Source: Thermoflexaceae bacterium
Lineage (GTDB): Bacteria > Chloroflexota > Dehalococcoidia > Tepidiformales > Tepidiformaceae
DNA: 64,000 bases
NCBI GenBank assembly: GCA_015075555.1
Contig: JABTUD010000002.1
Location: 496,001 to 560,000 of the forward strand
Direction of reading: 5' to 3'
A model generated the notes under the pieces. That model ran no database searches and was not told the DNA's origin. It was given only the letters and a program-made list of their open reading frames with translations. The position numbers and the translations under genes were made by a program. Below, one piece after another: positions 38,640 to 47,447 of the stretch (the stretch's first letter is position 1; every line of letters begins with the position of its first letter).

Positions 38640-40436
38640 ATGCAAGAGGGTTACTGGAACAGGTACTGGCAGCGGCGACTCTCACGCCGCCATGTGATTG
38701 CGGGCGGCGCGACGCTGGCCGCGGGATCGGCTGCGATCCTGGCGGGGTGCGGGGATGATGATGACGATGGCGGAACCGATCCAACATCAGCGCCCGGCGA
38801 GCCGACCAAGGCGGGCGCCAGCCCCACTGCCGCGGCAGGCAAGAGGGGCGGAACGCTGCGACTCTCGAAGGCTTCGCCCGATACGGGGCTCGACCCGTAC
38901 ATCGTGGTCACGAACTTCATTCACCCGGCGAAGGCCTACAGTCAGATGTGGACATACCGTCCCTCGACGAAGGAGATCCTCTTCGACCTTGCCACCAAGT
39001 ACGAGCAGATTGACCCGACGACGCTGGTGATCACCCTGCGCGAGGGGGTGAAGTTCCAGGCGGAGGTGGCGGGTGGCCGGGCTCTGACCGCTGAGGACGT
39101 GGCCTATTCGTTCAGCCGGCTGCCGGCCATGGTCGCGAAAGCCTCGCAGGTGAACGGCATCCAGTGGAGCTGGATGGAGAAGGTGGAGGCCGTAGACCCC
39201 AAGACGGTCCGCATCAAGCAGAAGAACCCCTTCGCATCGAACCTGCTGGCGCTGGGTTCGAGTGCGCTCTGCGTGGTGGCGAAGGAGGTGGTCGAGGCCA
39301 ACGGCGGCGACCTGCAGAAGGTGATGAACGCCGGCAGCGGTCCCTACAAGATGACCAGGCGGGAACCCACCGGCACGCGCTATGAACGGAACGCCACGTA
39401 CTACGCTCACGAAAACCCGTCGCCCACTTATGTGAAGGACGGCCCATACATCGACGTTTGGGAGGAGAGCATCATCGCCGATGCGGCGACGGTGAAGGCG
39501 AAGTTCATCGCCGGCGAAATCGACATCCTGAACACCCAGCAGGTGACGGTGGACAAGCTCGTGGCCGACGAGCTGGCAAAGACGTCGGGCGTGAAGGTCG
39601 CCAAGGGGCCGGCGAACGCGCACCTTATCATGCAGTTCGACAACTTCAAGTGGACGGACAAGCGATTGCGGCAGGCGGTCTGGATGGCGTTCGACCGCGA
39701 CCAGTTCATCAAGAACATCTACCTGGGAGATGGCCTGTACGGCGGACCGGTGGCAGACGGGTTCGCCAAGGACGGTCTTGCACTGAGCCAGGACGAGCTG
39801 AAGAAGGCTCAGAAGTTCGACCCGGCAGAGGCGAAGAAGATCTGGGAGGCAGCGGGCGGGCCGCAGACGTTCCCAAGCATCAAGATGATCACCATGCAGG
39901 CGATCCCGCTATTCGCCACGTCAACCCAGTTCATTGCCGAGGCGCTGCGCAAGAACCTCGGTGTGGACGTGAAGGTCGAGCTGGTCGACCCGGCAACATA
40001 CGTGGCAAAGGCGACCGGTGGTTACAGGGAGAAGGCGGCGAAGGAGTGGGATCTGTTTGTCGCATGGGAGACGTCGTTGCAGTCGATGCCGGATTACAAC
40101 GCGCTCGTGCACTACATCCCCACCGGGTACGGCGCCATCTTCGGGAATCTGCGTCCGGATTCGCCGAAGCCGGAGACGGCGGCCTATGCGATGGAGATGC
40201 TCCAACTCTGGAACGCGCAGGCCCAGGAGCTGAATGCGGAGGCACGTAAGCCAAAGATGGCCGCCATGCAGAAGGCGATCCTGGAGAGCTACGGCCCGGC
40301 GATACCGCTGCCGGTCACAGCCACCGCTTATGCTCCCTACCGTGACAAGGTGAAGAACTTCCCCGTGAACGACTTCATGTTTGGCAACTCGGGGACGGGC
40401 TACTACCGGGTGCAAGACCTGTTCCTGGACGGATAG
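38640..40436 (+). CDS. ABC transporter substrate-binding lipoprotein (SBP_bac_5, peptide/opine type), Tat-exported
   Basis: A 598-residue family 5 binding protein. The N-terminus has a twin-arginine signal (RRLSRRHVIAGGATLAAG) running into a lipobox with Cys37 (ILAGCG), so a folded lipoprotein is exported by Tat and anchored outside. An acidic Asp run and a Pro/Thr/Ala linker follow. The binding fold starts at RGGTLRLSKASPDTGLDP and includes LTAEDVAYSFSRLPA, NAGSGPYKMTRREPT and LRQAVWMAFDRDQFI. These proteins bind peptides but also varied amphipathic solutes. Two permease genes follow; a strong hairpin lies between. The gene is divergent from the nine-gene catabolic run. Confidence 0.9.
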   Translation: MQEGYWNRYWQRRLSRRHVIAGGATLAAGSAAILAGCGDDDDDGGTDPTSAPGEPTKAGASPTAAAGKRGGTLRLSKASPDTGLDPYIVVTNFIHPAKAYSQMWTYRPSTKEILFDLATKYEQIDPTTLVITLREGVKFQAEVAGGRALTAEDVAYSFSRLPAMVAKASQVNGIQWSWMEKVEAVDPKTVRIKQKNPFASNLLALGSSALCVVAKEVVEANGGDLQKVMNAGSGPYKMTRREPTGTRYERNATYYAHENPSPTYVKDGPYIDVWEESIIADAATVKAKFIAGEIDILNTQQVTVDKLVADELAKTSGVKVAKGPANAHLIMQFDNFKWTDKRLRQAVWMAFDRDQFIKNIYLGDGLYGGPVADGFAKDGLALSQDELKKAQKFDPAEAKKIWEAAGGPQTFPSIKMITMQAIPLFATSTQFIAEALRKNLGVDVKVELVDPATYVAKATGGYREKAAKEWDLFVAWETSLQSMPDYNALVHYIPTGYGAIFGNLRPDSPKPETAAYAMEMLQLWNAQAQELNAEARKPKMAAMQKAILESYGPAIPLPVTATAYAPYRDKVKNFPVNDFMFGNSGTGYYRVQDLFLDG

Positions 40437-40445
40437 GCCCGCCGG

Positions 40446-40485
40446 GGACCGCCCTTTCCGTCCCTCTCTCCGGAAAGGGCGGTCC
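40446..40485 (+). terminator. Strong hairpin between binding protein and permease genes
   Basis: A perfect 15-base inverted repeat: GGACCGCCCTTTCCG at 40446-40460 and CGGAAAGGGCGGTCC at 40471-40485, with a ten-base pyrimidine loop. It is followed by ATTATGTGT rather than a T-run, so it may be a partial terminator or an mRNA-stabilising element that keeps binding-protein message above permease message, a known pattern in ABC importers. Confidence 0.65.
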
Positions 40486-40555
40486 ATTATGTGTCATCGG
40501 AAGGACCGGCCAGTCACCCGTCCCTGAGACGACCTGCAACTGCACGACGAAGAAG

Positions 40556-41500
40556 ATGCGAACCTACATTATCCGAAGGCTCCTGCTGTTCCCGTTCATG
40601 CTGCTGGGCGTCTCCATTCTGACGTTCACGCTGGTGCGCGCGCTCCCGAGCGACGCGGCCACGATCCGTCTGGGCGCGGCGGGCTCGGCCTGCGACGAGT
40701 GCCGGGCGCTCGTCATCAAGGAGCTCGGCCTCGACAAGTCGAAGCCAGAGCAGTACCTGATCTGGCTCAAGGGAGCAGTCCAGGGGGACTTCGGAATATC
40801 GACGGCGACGCGGCGGGAGATCACCCCGGAGCTACGGGACAGGGCGTTCACAACGTTCCAGCTTGCCGTGTTGACGGTGGTGCTCACGCTGGCCATAGGC
40901 ATTCCGGTTGGGGCGCTCTCGGCGATCAAGGCGGGAAGCGTGGTCGACTACACGGCGCGCTTCTTCTCCATTCTCGGGCTCTCCATCCCGGGATTCTGGC
41001 TGGCGACGCTCATTGTCGTGATGCCCTCCTACTGGTGGGGTTGGACTCCAGTGAAGCAGTGGGCGTCGCTGACCGGTGACCCGCTTTCGCACTTCGGCCT
41101 GCTGCTGCTCCCTTCTCTGACGCTGGCCATCGCATCGAGCGCCTACGTGGCGCGCATCCTGCGGTCGTCGATGCTGGAGGTGCTGTATTCGGACCGTGCG
41201 CACGGCCCGCGCGAAGGGCCTGCGTGAGCGGTCGGTGATCTTTTCCACGTGTTCCGGAATTCGCTGCTGACGTTGCTGACGGTGATCGGCCTGCAGTTCG
41301 GCCTCATCCTGGGTGGTTCGATTGTGATCGAGTCGGTGTTTGCCATCCCGGGGATGGGCTCGTGGGCGGCATCAGGCGTGGCCAATCGCGACTACCCGGC
41401 GGTCCAGGCCGTGACCGTGACAATCGCAGGCGCGTTCATGCTGGTGACGCTCCTCGTCGACATCGCCTACGCGTGGATCGACCCGCGCATCCGTTACTAG
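40556..41500 (+). pseudogene. ABC transporter permease (DppB-like) disrupted by two compensating frameshifts
   Basis: The first 210 codons encode a normal DppB-type permease (RRLLLFPFMLLGVSILTFTL, FGISTATRREI, SIPGFWLATLIVV). The expected EAA-loop text YVRTARAKGLRERSVIF is present only in another frame between about 41196 and 41242. In frame the sequence instead reads through Arg/Gly/Pro to a TGA at 41225-41227. After about 41243 the original frame resumes with HVFRNSLLTLLTVIG and FAIPGMGSWAASGV to the stop at 41500. Two bases seem to be missing near 41198 and one near 41239, together restoring frame. Either the gene is dead or the assembly has two small errors. Without it the importer would lack one permease. 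Confidence 0.8.
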
Positions 41501-41515
41501 GGACTGGGCAGAGGA

Positions 41516-42427
41516 ATGGCAACAAGCGTCATCGATGAGCAATTCTACCAGCGGCCGGCGCCGGCTCTTCCGCGGCGCTGGGCGCGGGGCGGGCTGCGCT
41601 TCGTGCGGCGGCAGCCGCTGGGGACCTTTGGCCTGCTGGTGATCGTGCTGTTCACGCTGGCAGCGGTGTTTGCCGACTATCTGCGCACATCAGACCCGAA
41701 GGCGTTTGGCGACGACATCCTGACCGGGCCTAACTGGACGCACTGGTTTGGCACCAACAGGGACGGCCAGGACCTGTGGTCGAGAGTGCTCTACGGAGCG
41801 CGGCCCTCGCTGAAGGTAGGCCTGGCAACGGTGGGGATAGCACTGGCAGGCGGCACCATTCTCGGGCTGCTGGCGGGCTACTTCGGCGGCCCAATCGACA
41901 TGCTCATCTCCCGCGCGGCCGACATCATGGTGGCGTTTCCGGCGCTGCTGTTCGGCCTGGTGGTGGCGGCCTGGCTGGGGCCGGGGCTGCGCAGCGTGAT
42001 CATCGCCATCTCGATTGTCTTCACGCCGATCATCATGCGCATCGTGCGGAGCGGCGTGTTGCAGGAGCGAAACCGGGCCTACGTTGAAGCCGCGCGCGTA
42101 GTGGGAGCATCGGAGGCGCGGGTGATGCTGCGTCACATTCTGCCCAACCTGCTGCCGCTGCTGATCGTGGTGGCCTCGACGACGCTGCCGGCCGCTATCC
42201 TGGCAGAGTCGGGCCTGACCTTCCTGGGGGCAGGGTTGCCGCTGGGCGAGCCTTCCTGGGGCAACGACCTGGGCCCGAAGGCGCGAACCTACTTCGACCT
42301 TGCACCATGGCTGGCGATCTTCCCCGGGCTGGCGCTTTCGCTCTCGGTGCTGGCATTCAACCTGCTCGGCGACTCACTGAGGGACGAGCTGGACCCCCGC
42401 CTGCGGGGGAGCGGCCTGCGGGAGTAG
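41516..42427 (+). CDS. ABC transporter permease (DppC-like)
   Basis: A 303-residue inner-membrane permease of the dipeptide/nickel family. It has the N-terminal cytoplasmic tail, FGLLVIVLFTLAAVFADYL as first helix, FGTNRDGQDLWSRVLYGARP as the family marker, and the EAA loop YVEAARVVGASEARVMLRHI. The C-terminal block EPSWGNDLGPKARTYF and LLGDSLRDELDPRLRGSG is typical. It starts 15 bases after the disrupted DppB-like gene. No ATPase genes follow; the next gene is convergent. ATPases would have to come from another locus. Confidence 0.9.
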   Translation: MATSVIDEQFYQRPAPALPRRWARGGLRFVRRQPLGTFGLLVIVLFTLAAVFADYLRTSDPKAFGDDILTGPNWTHWFGTNRDGQDLWSRVLYGARPSLKVGLATVGIALAGGTILGLLAGYFGGPIDMLISRAADIMVAFPALLFGLVVAAWLGPGLRSVIIAISIVFTPIIMRIVRSGVLQERNRAYVEAARVVGASEARVMLRHILPNLLPLLIVVASTTLPAAILAESGLTFLGAGLPLGEPSWGNDLGPKARTYFDLAPWLAIFPGLALSLSVLAFNLLGDSLRDELDPRLRGSGLRE

Positions 42428-42439
42428 GGGAGTAGGGAT

Positions 42440-43618
42440 TCAGTCGCGAGGCAGGCCGAGACCACGCTGGGCGATGACGTTGCGCTGGACTTCGCTGGTC
42501 CCGCCGCCAATGGTGATAGCAAGCGAGTAGAGGTACGTCTTGGCAATGCGGGCCTTGAGCGGGGCACGGCGGTCGCGGGAGCTAATCACCTGGCCGATCA
42601 GGCCAAGGGCCCGCATCCCGGTGCGAGCGATGCGCTGCTCGAGCTCAGATGAGAAGAGCTTGGTCATCGATGATTCGTAGTTGGGGATGAGACCCCGGGC
42701 CTGCATGGTGATGATGCGGTAGGACATGAGCCGCTGGGCGGCCGCCTCAATGTAGCGGTCGGCGATCTCGTGGCGCACGGCCGGGTTCCAGGCGAGGGTG
42801 GTGGCGCCGTCACCGGGGTGGTCCTGGATGTAGCGGACGAGCGTATCGAGGCGGTGGCGGTGACCCACAGCGGTGCTGATGGACGAGCGTTCGAAGTCGA
42901 GCGTGGTGGTTCCCACGTACCAGCCGCGATTCTCTTCCCCGACGCGGTTGCGCGCGGGGACGCGGACGTTGTCGAAGAACACCTCGTTGAAGTCGTGACG
43001 GCCCGCGAGGTTGTAGATGGGCCGCACGGTGATGCCGGGGCTCTTCATGTTCACGAGGAAGTAGCTGATGCCGCGATGCTTGGGGGCATCGGGGTCGGTG
43101 CGCGCGAGCATGAACATCCAGTTGGCGTACTGGGCCATGGAGGTCCAGATCTTCTGGCCGTTGATGACGTAGTCGTCACCGTCGCGGACGGCGCGGGACT
43201 GCAGGGCGGCGAGGTCGGAGCCGGCGCCGGGCTCGCTGAACCCCTGGCACCAGAAGCCCTCGCCGCTGAGGATGCGGGGGAGGTGTTCCTGCTTCTGGTC
43301 CTCGGTGCCGTGGGTGATGATGGTGGGGCCGGCCATGGAAACGCCAAGACCGCCCACGGAAGGGGCCTGCGCCTCGGCCATCTCTTCGTTAAGGATGAAC
43401 TGCTGCATGACCGGCATGCCGCCACCGCCGTATTCCGGGGGCCAGGCGGGCGCCACCCAGCGCTGCTCAACGAGCTTCTTGCGCCACCCGGCGAGGCCAC
43501 GGAAGCGCCCCGGGGGGCCGTCGTCGCCGGCCGGGTCGTCAGCAGGGAGGTTCTCGCGGATGAAGGCGCGGACTTCCGTGCGGAAGGCAGCTTCGGCGGG
43601 GGTATCACGGAAGTCCAT
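42440..43618 (-). CDS. Acyl-CoA dehydrogenase
   Basis: A 392-residue FAD-dependent acyl-CoA dehydrogenase, starting MDFRDTPAEAAFRTEVRAF. The signature block FSEPGAGSDLAALQSRAV and the substrate/FAD region YVINGQKIWTSMAQYANW are intact. The C-terminus has IGGGTSEVQRNVIAQRGLG, the usual FAD-contact end. It belongs to the large FadE group common in steroid and branched-chain degraders, some of which form alpha2beta2 complexes. It introduces a 2,3 double bond into an acyl-CoA and passes electrons to ETF. It is the last gene of the six-gene minus-strand run. Confidence 0.9.
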   Translation of the reverse strand: MDFRDTPAEAAFRTEVRAFIRENLPADDPAGDDGPPGRFRGLAGWRKKLVEQRWVAPAWPPEYGGGGMPVMQQFILNEEMAEAQAPSVGGLGVSMAGPTIITHGTEDQKQEHLPRILSGEGFWCQGFSEPGAGSDLAALQSRAVRDGDDYVINGQKIWTSMAQYANWMFMLARTDPDAPKHRGISYFLVNMKSPGITVRPIYNLAGRHDFNEVFFDNVRVPARNRVGEENRGWYVGTTTLDFERSSISTAVGHRHRLDTLVRYIQDHPGDGATTLAWNPAVRHEIADRYIEAAAQRLMSYRIITMQARGLIPNYESSMTKLFSSELEQRIARTGMRALGLIGQVISSRDRRAPLKARIAKTYLYSLAITIGGGTSEVQRNVIAQRGLGLPRD

Positions 43619-43642
43619 TCGTTCTACCTCAAAGGGGGCCGG

Positions 43643-44860
43643 TCAGGCGGGCCCAAGGATGCCTCGCTCACGGAGGGAGGCGATATCGTCCCAGGAGTAA
43701 CCGAGTTCGATGAGGAGTGACTCGCCGTGCGCCCCGTGGGGGGGCGCGGGCGGCGGCTCGCTGCCAGGGAGCGGGGCATCATCGCCCACCTCGAACGGAA
43801 CCGAGACGATGGCGAGAGGGCGGCCGTCGTCGCCGGACCCGGCCAGGAGGTGGCCACCGGCGGCGACCTGGGGGTCGGTCACGATGTCGGCGGCGGAGTT
43901 GACGATGGCGACAGGAACACCATGCTCGCGAAAGAGGGGCGCCCATTCGGCGAGGGGCCGCGTGGCAATTGCCTCTGCAACGAGGACGCGGAGAGCGGGA
44001 GCATTCTTCAAACGCAGGCCAAAGCCCTGGAAGCGCTCGTCGGTCAGCCATTCGGGATGGCCTGTGGCGTGGGCGAAGCCGCGCCAGGCACGGTCGTGGG
44101 TGATCTGGAGATAGATGCGGCGTCCATCGGCTGCGGGATAGGCGGAGAGGAGCGGCAGCGAGCCACGCCTCCGTTCAGGCGCCTGGCCATAGAAGGCCGC
44201 ACCGGCGATGTCGAGGGAGTTGAGCCACATGGCGGTATCGAGCAGCGAGGTGCGCACGGGCGTCGCGGCGCCGGTCCGCTCTCGCTGCAGAAGCGAGAGG
44301 ACGATGCCGGCCACGAGGCTAAGGGCGGTGGCGTGGTCACCTATGCCAGGCCGGGGCTGCGCGAGGTCGCCCTCGGGGCTGGCCATCCCCTCGAGCAGGC
44401 CACCGCGAGCCCAGAAAGCGCCGAGGTCGAAGGACTCGGCGGCGGCCTCGTCGCCGCGGAAACCGTAGCCGTTGATACGGGCAACGATGAGCCCGGGAAA
44501 CCGGTTGGCGATCTCCGTGGGGCCGAGGCCAATGCTCGCGAGCTGCGAATCGGAGAGGTTGGAGATGAGCACGTCGGAGCGTGCCAGGAGGGCGAAAACG
44601 ACGGCCCGGGCATCGGGAGCGCGCAGATCGAGGGCGATGGACTCCTTGCCACGATTATCGACATGGAAGGCGAGCTCTTCGCCGCCTTCGCTGGCGCCGA
44701 AGCCCGACATGCCGAGGCGAAAGCCGCGGTAGGGGTCGCCATCGACTGGCTCAATGTGGATCACGCGGGCGCCAAGATCGGCAAGGATCGCGCCCGCGGC
44801 AGGGGCGGCGATGTAGTTCGCTACCTCGGTGACGGTGAAGCCGGCAAGGGGTCGGTTCAC
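43643..44860 (-). CDS. Class III CoA-transferase (CaiB/BaiF), catalytic Asp present
   Basis: The start is GTG at 44860 with GGAGG nine bases upstream; it overlaps the preceding stop by four bases (GTGA). The 405-residue protein starts NRPLAGFTVTEVANYIAAP, which is a divergent form of the family's LxGxRVLDLT start. The CoA-carrying Asp is present at 175 (PGIGDHATALS), 18 residues before the conserved Arg. Other family stretches are DVLISNLSDSQLASIGL and FREHGVPVAIVNSAADI. It should move CoA between carboxylic acids without free intermediates. It is the third of three adjacent paralogues. Confidence 0.87.
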   Translation of the reverse strand: MNRPLAGFTVTEVANYIAAPAAGAILADLGARVIHIEPVDGDPYRGFRLGMSGFGASEGGEELAFHVDNRGKESIALDLRAPDARAVVFALLARSDVLISNLSDSQLASIGLGPTEIANRFPGLIVARINGYGFRGDEAAAESFDLGAFWARGGLLEGMASPEGDLAQPRPGIGDHATALSLVAGIVLSLLQRERTGAATPVRTSLLDTAMWLNSLDIAGAAFYGQAPERRRGSLPLLSAYPAADGRRIYLQITHDRAWRGFAHATGHPEWLTDERFQGFGLRLKNAPALRVLVAEAIATRPLAEWAPLFREHGVPVAIVNSAADIVTDPQVAAGGHLLAGSGDDGRPLAIVSVPFEVGDDAPLPGSEPPPAPPHGAHGESLLIELGYSWDDIASLRERGILGPA

Positions 44861-46245
44861 GTTTCTGCACCTCCGTCCCGGCGAATGGAACTGGGACCGA
44901 GCGGCCCGAAGACGGGCGCCAGGCGGTCCAGGTAATCCTCGTCGATCACGGCGCCTTTTTCGCGCCACGCGGCGAAGGGGTGAGGCCGGGGACCGCCACG
45001 GGTTGCACGGCGGGGCCTGTCGCCGATGATCCCCTGCTCTTCGAGGGCAGCGATCTCCGCTTCGGACATGCCGAGGAGGTTAGTGAAGACCTCGCGGTTG
45101 TGCTGGCCGAGGAGCGGCGGCGGAGTCCGGGGCTGCCCGGGGATAGCGGAGAAATGCGCGGGCACCTGGCGCGGATAGACCCGGCGACCGACGACGGGGT
45201 GTTCGATGACTTCCCAGTAGCCGCGCTCGGTCATCTGAGGGTCCAGGAGGATGTCGCGCGGGTCGAGAACCGGGGAAGCGGGCACGCCCGCCAGGAGTAG
45301 TGCGCGAGCAGCATCCTGGCTGTCGCGGAGCGAGGTCCAGGCCTCGATATGGGGGCGCATCTCGTCCTGGTGCTGCCAGCGCCCCATTGGGGTGGTGAAG
45401 CGCGGGTCAAGCGCCCAGGCAGGGTTTCCAAGGACCGTCACGAAGGCGTTCCAGTCGCGTTCATCGCGAACGGAGACGGCGACCCAGCGCTCGTCGCCGG
45501 CACAGCGGTAGCAGTCGTTGGGGGCGAAGGGGAACTGCCGGTTGCCGGCCGGCCCGGCCGCGCGCCCGTTCATCGAGTAGTCGAGGACGAGCTCGCCGAG
45601 GTGGGCAAGAACCGCTTCGCGCCCGGCCACATCAATGTACTGGCCTCGCCCGGTGCGGTTCCGGTGATAGAGGGCGATGAGCACGGCAGCGGCGCCGGCG
45701 GAGCCGAGCAGCCAGTCGCCGTAGCCGGTGGAGGAGTTGAGCAGCTCGCCGTCGGGGTATCCGGTGATCGATGTAAGGCCTGAAAGGCCCTCCATGGCGG
45801 GGAAGTAGGCGGCCCAGTGGCGCCAGGGCCCCGTGGCCCCAAACCCCGACATTGAGACCATGATGATGCGCGGGTTGATGGCGCACAGCGCCTCATAATC
45901 GAGGCCGAAGCGCTTCATGGTCTGGGGATTGTAGTTCTCAGCGACGACGTCGCAGTGGGGCACGAGCCGCTTGAAGAGATCGACGCCGAGGGGGTTTGTG
46001 AGGTCAATGGTTATGTCGCGTTTCCCGACATTGAGGCGGTGGAAGTAAGCAGCGCGTTCCCAGGGCGCTTCGCCGGGGTCATTCTCCGCGAAGTTGATCT
46101 CGCGGGTGGGGATATCGGGGCGGCTGGCGGCCTCGACCTTGATGACATCGGCGCCGAGGTCGGCCAGATATGCGGTAGCCGTGGTACCTGCATATGCCCG
46201 CGTAAGGTCGAGGACACGGATTCCATCAAGCGGCAAGCGGGGCAT
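44857..46245 (-). CDS. Class III CoA-transferase (CaiB/BaiF), catalytic Asp present
   Basis: A 462-residue CaiB/BaiF protein: LDGIRVLDLTRAYAGTTATA, ADLGADVIKVEAASRPD, YFHRLNVGKRDITIDL, VVAENYNPQTMKRFGLDYE and MVSMSGFGATGPW. The catalytic Asp is at 177 in TGYGDWLLGSAG. The C-terminal part carries LLGQHNREVFTNLLGMSEAE and a 50-residue extension ending GGAET. Start and stop are overlapped with both neighbours (one base at 46245, four bases at 44857). Because the upstream paralogue lacks the Asp, these two could form a mixed active/inactive complex. Confidence 0.9.
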   Translation of the reverse strand: MPRLPLDGIRVLDLTRAYAGTTATAYLADLGADVIKVEAASRPDIPTREINFAENDPGEAPWERAAYFHRLNVGKRDITIDLTNPLGVDLFKRLVPHCDVVAENYNPQTMKRFGLDYEALCAINPRIIMVSMSGFGATGPWRHWAAYFPAMEGLSGLTSITGYPDGELLNSSTGYGDWLLGSAGAAAVLIALYHRNRTGRGQYIDVAGREAVLAHLGELVLDYSMNGRAAGPAGNRQFPFAPNDCYRCAGDERWVAVSVRDERDWNAFVTVLGNPAWALDPRFTTPMGRWQHQDEMRPHIEAWTSLRDSQDAARALLLAGVPASPVLDPRDILLDPQMTERGYWEVIEHPVVGRRVYPRQVPAHFSAIPGQPRTPPPLLGQHNREVFTNLLGMSEAEIAALEEQGIIGDRPRRATRGGPRPHPFAAWREKGAVIDEDYLDRLAPVFGPLGPSSIRRDGGAET

Positions 46246-47447
46246 CAGATCGCCCCCTGTGCGCGCAGCAGTGCCAGCTCGGCGGGCGCGCGCCCCAGGT
46301 GGCCGCAGTAGATCTCGGAGTTGTGTTCGCCGAGGGTTGGGGCGCGGCCCACCAGGCCCGGAGTGAGCGAGAGCGCCGCTGCGGGGCCGGGCATCCTGTG
46401 GGTCCCGGCCCGGGCCTGTTCCACCGCAGGGAGGGCGTTGCGAGCGGCAATCTGGGGGTCTTCGAAAAGGTCGCCGATGCCGGCTGTGTAGCTAAAGGGC
46501 ATGCCGAGGTCCTGGGCAAGGGCGACGATCTCGCGGCCATCGCGGACGGAGAACCAGGGGTCCATGAACTGGTCATCGAACTCGCTGGCGTGCTGCGCCC
46601 TTTCGGCGTGGTCTTCGAACCATGGGTGGCTGGCGAGGCCGGGGTCGCCGAGGAGAGTGGCGAGCTTCTTCATGCCGCCGACGCCGGGCATGACATCGAC
46701 CCAGCCGTCGCGGCATGGGTAGCGACCAAGGCCGCCGCGGCCACGCACGGCGGGGCGGCGACGGGGTTGGTGCACAACTCCCTGGTAGGCGTAGGTGGCC
46801 GGGAGGGCGAGGTCGTTCACCGCCGCGGCCTCCATCTCCGAAAGGTCGACCCACTGGCCTTCGCCCGTGAGGTCGCGATGGAGGAGCGCGGCCATAGCCG
46901 AGATGAAGGCCACACGCCCGGCGATATAGAGGCCCTGGGAGCCACCCATCCTGACAGGTTCGCGCCCGGCAAGGACGCGGTCACTCATCGTGCCCGAAGC
47001 GGCGGCGAGGGTCAGGTCGGTGGCCGGATAGTCGCGGCAGGGGCCGGTCTGACCAAAGCTGGAAATGGAGAGGTAGACCAGCCGTGGGCTGGCATCGCGC
47101 AGGCCGGGGCCCAGTCCGTGGGACGCCAGCACACCGGGAGCGAAATCTTCTACGAAGAGGTCGGCTTCGCGGGCGAGGTCGCGCGCCAGGGCGGCGCCTG
47201 CGGCTGTCTCGATGGCGGCGGTGACGCTCTTCTTGCGCGCGTTGAGGTAAAGAAAGAGCCCGCTCGCTTCGGGGTCAGGGATGTCGCCCGGGAAGGGGCC
47301 TGCAGCGCGCGAGGGGTCGCCGGCGCCGGGGGCCTCGACCTTGATGACTTCGGCGCCGAACTCGGCGAACCAGCGGGTGCAGTAAGGGCCCGCAATGCCG
47401 CGCGTGAGGTCGAGCACGCGCAGGCCAGTGAACGCTTCCTCGGTCAT
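46245..47447 (-). CDS. Class III CoA-transferase-like (CaiB/BaiF), catalytic Asp replaced by Leu
   Basis: The start is ATG at 47447, which overlaps the previous stop (ATGA). The 400-residue protein has a standard start (TGLRVLDLTRGIAGPYCTRW, FGAEVIKVEAPGAGDPSR) and LVYLSISSFGQTGP. At the catalytic position, aligned from the conserved Arg of LLHRDLTGEGQW, the residue is Leu173 (GSQGLYIAGR) rather than Asp. No Asp occurs between residues 157 and about 193. Class III enzymes cannot form the acyl anhydride without it. A regulatory or structural subunit role with the neighbouring active paralogue is the simplest reading. Confidence 0.85.
   Translation of the reverse strand: MTEEAFTGLRVLDLTRGIAGPYCTRWFAEFGAEVIKVEAPGAGDPSRAAGPFPGDIPDPEASGLFLYLNARKKSVTAAIETAAGAALARDLAREADLFVEDFAPGVLASHGLGPGLRDASPRLVYLSISSFGQTGPCRDYPATDLTLAAASGTMSDRVLAGREPVRMGGSQGLYIAGRVAFISAMAALLHRDLTGEGQWVDLSEMEAAAVNDLALPATYAYQGVVHQPRRRPAVRGRGGLGRYPCRDGWVDVMPGVGGMKKLATLLGDPGLASHPWFEDHAERAQHASEFDDQFMDPWFSVRDGREIVALAQDLGMPFSYTAGIGDLFEDPQIAARNALPAVEQARAGTHRMPGPAAALSLTPGLVGRAPTLGEHNSEIYCGHLGRAPAELALLRAQGAI

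Noticed and set aside
41228-41500. A separate small membrane-protein gene after the first permease part
   Set aside because: Its sequence is the C-terminal portion of the same DppB-like permease (HVFRNSLL, IPGMGSWA), so it is part of one disrupted gene.
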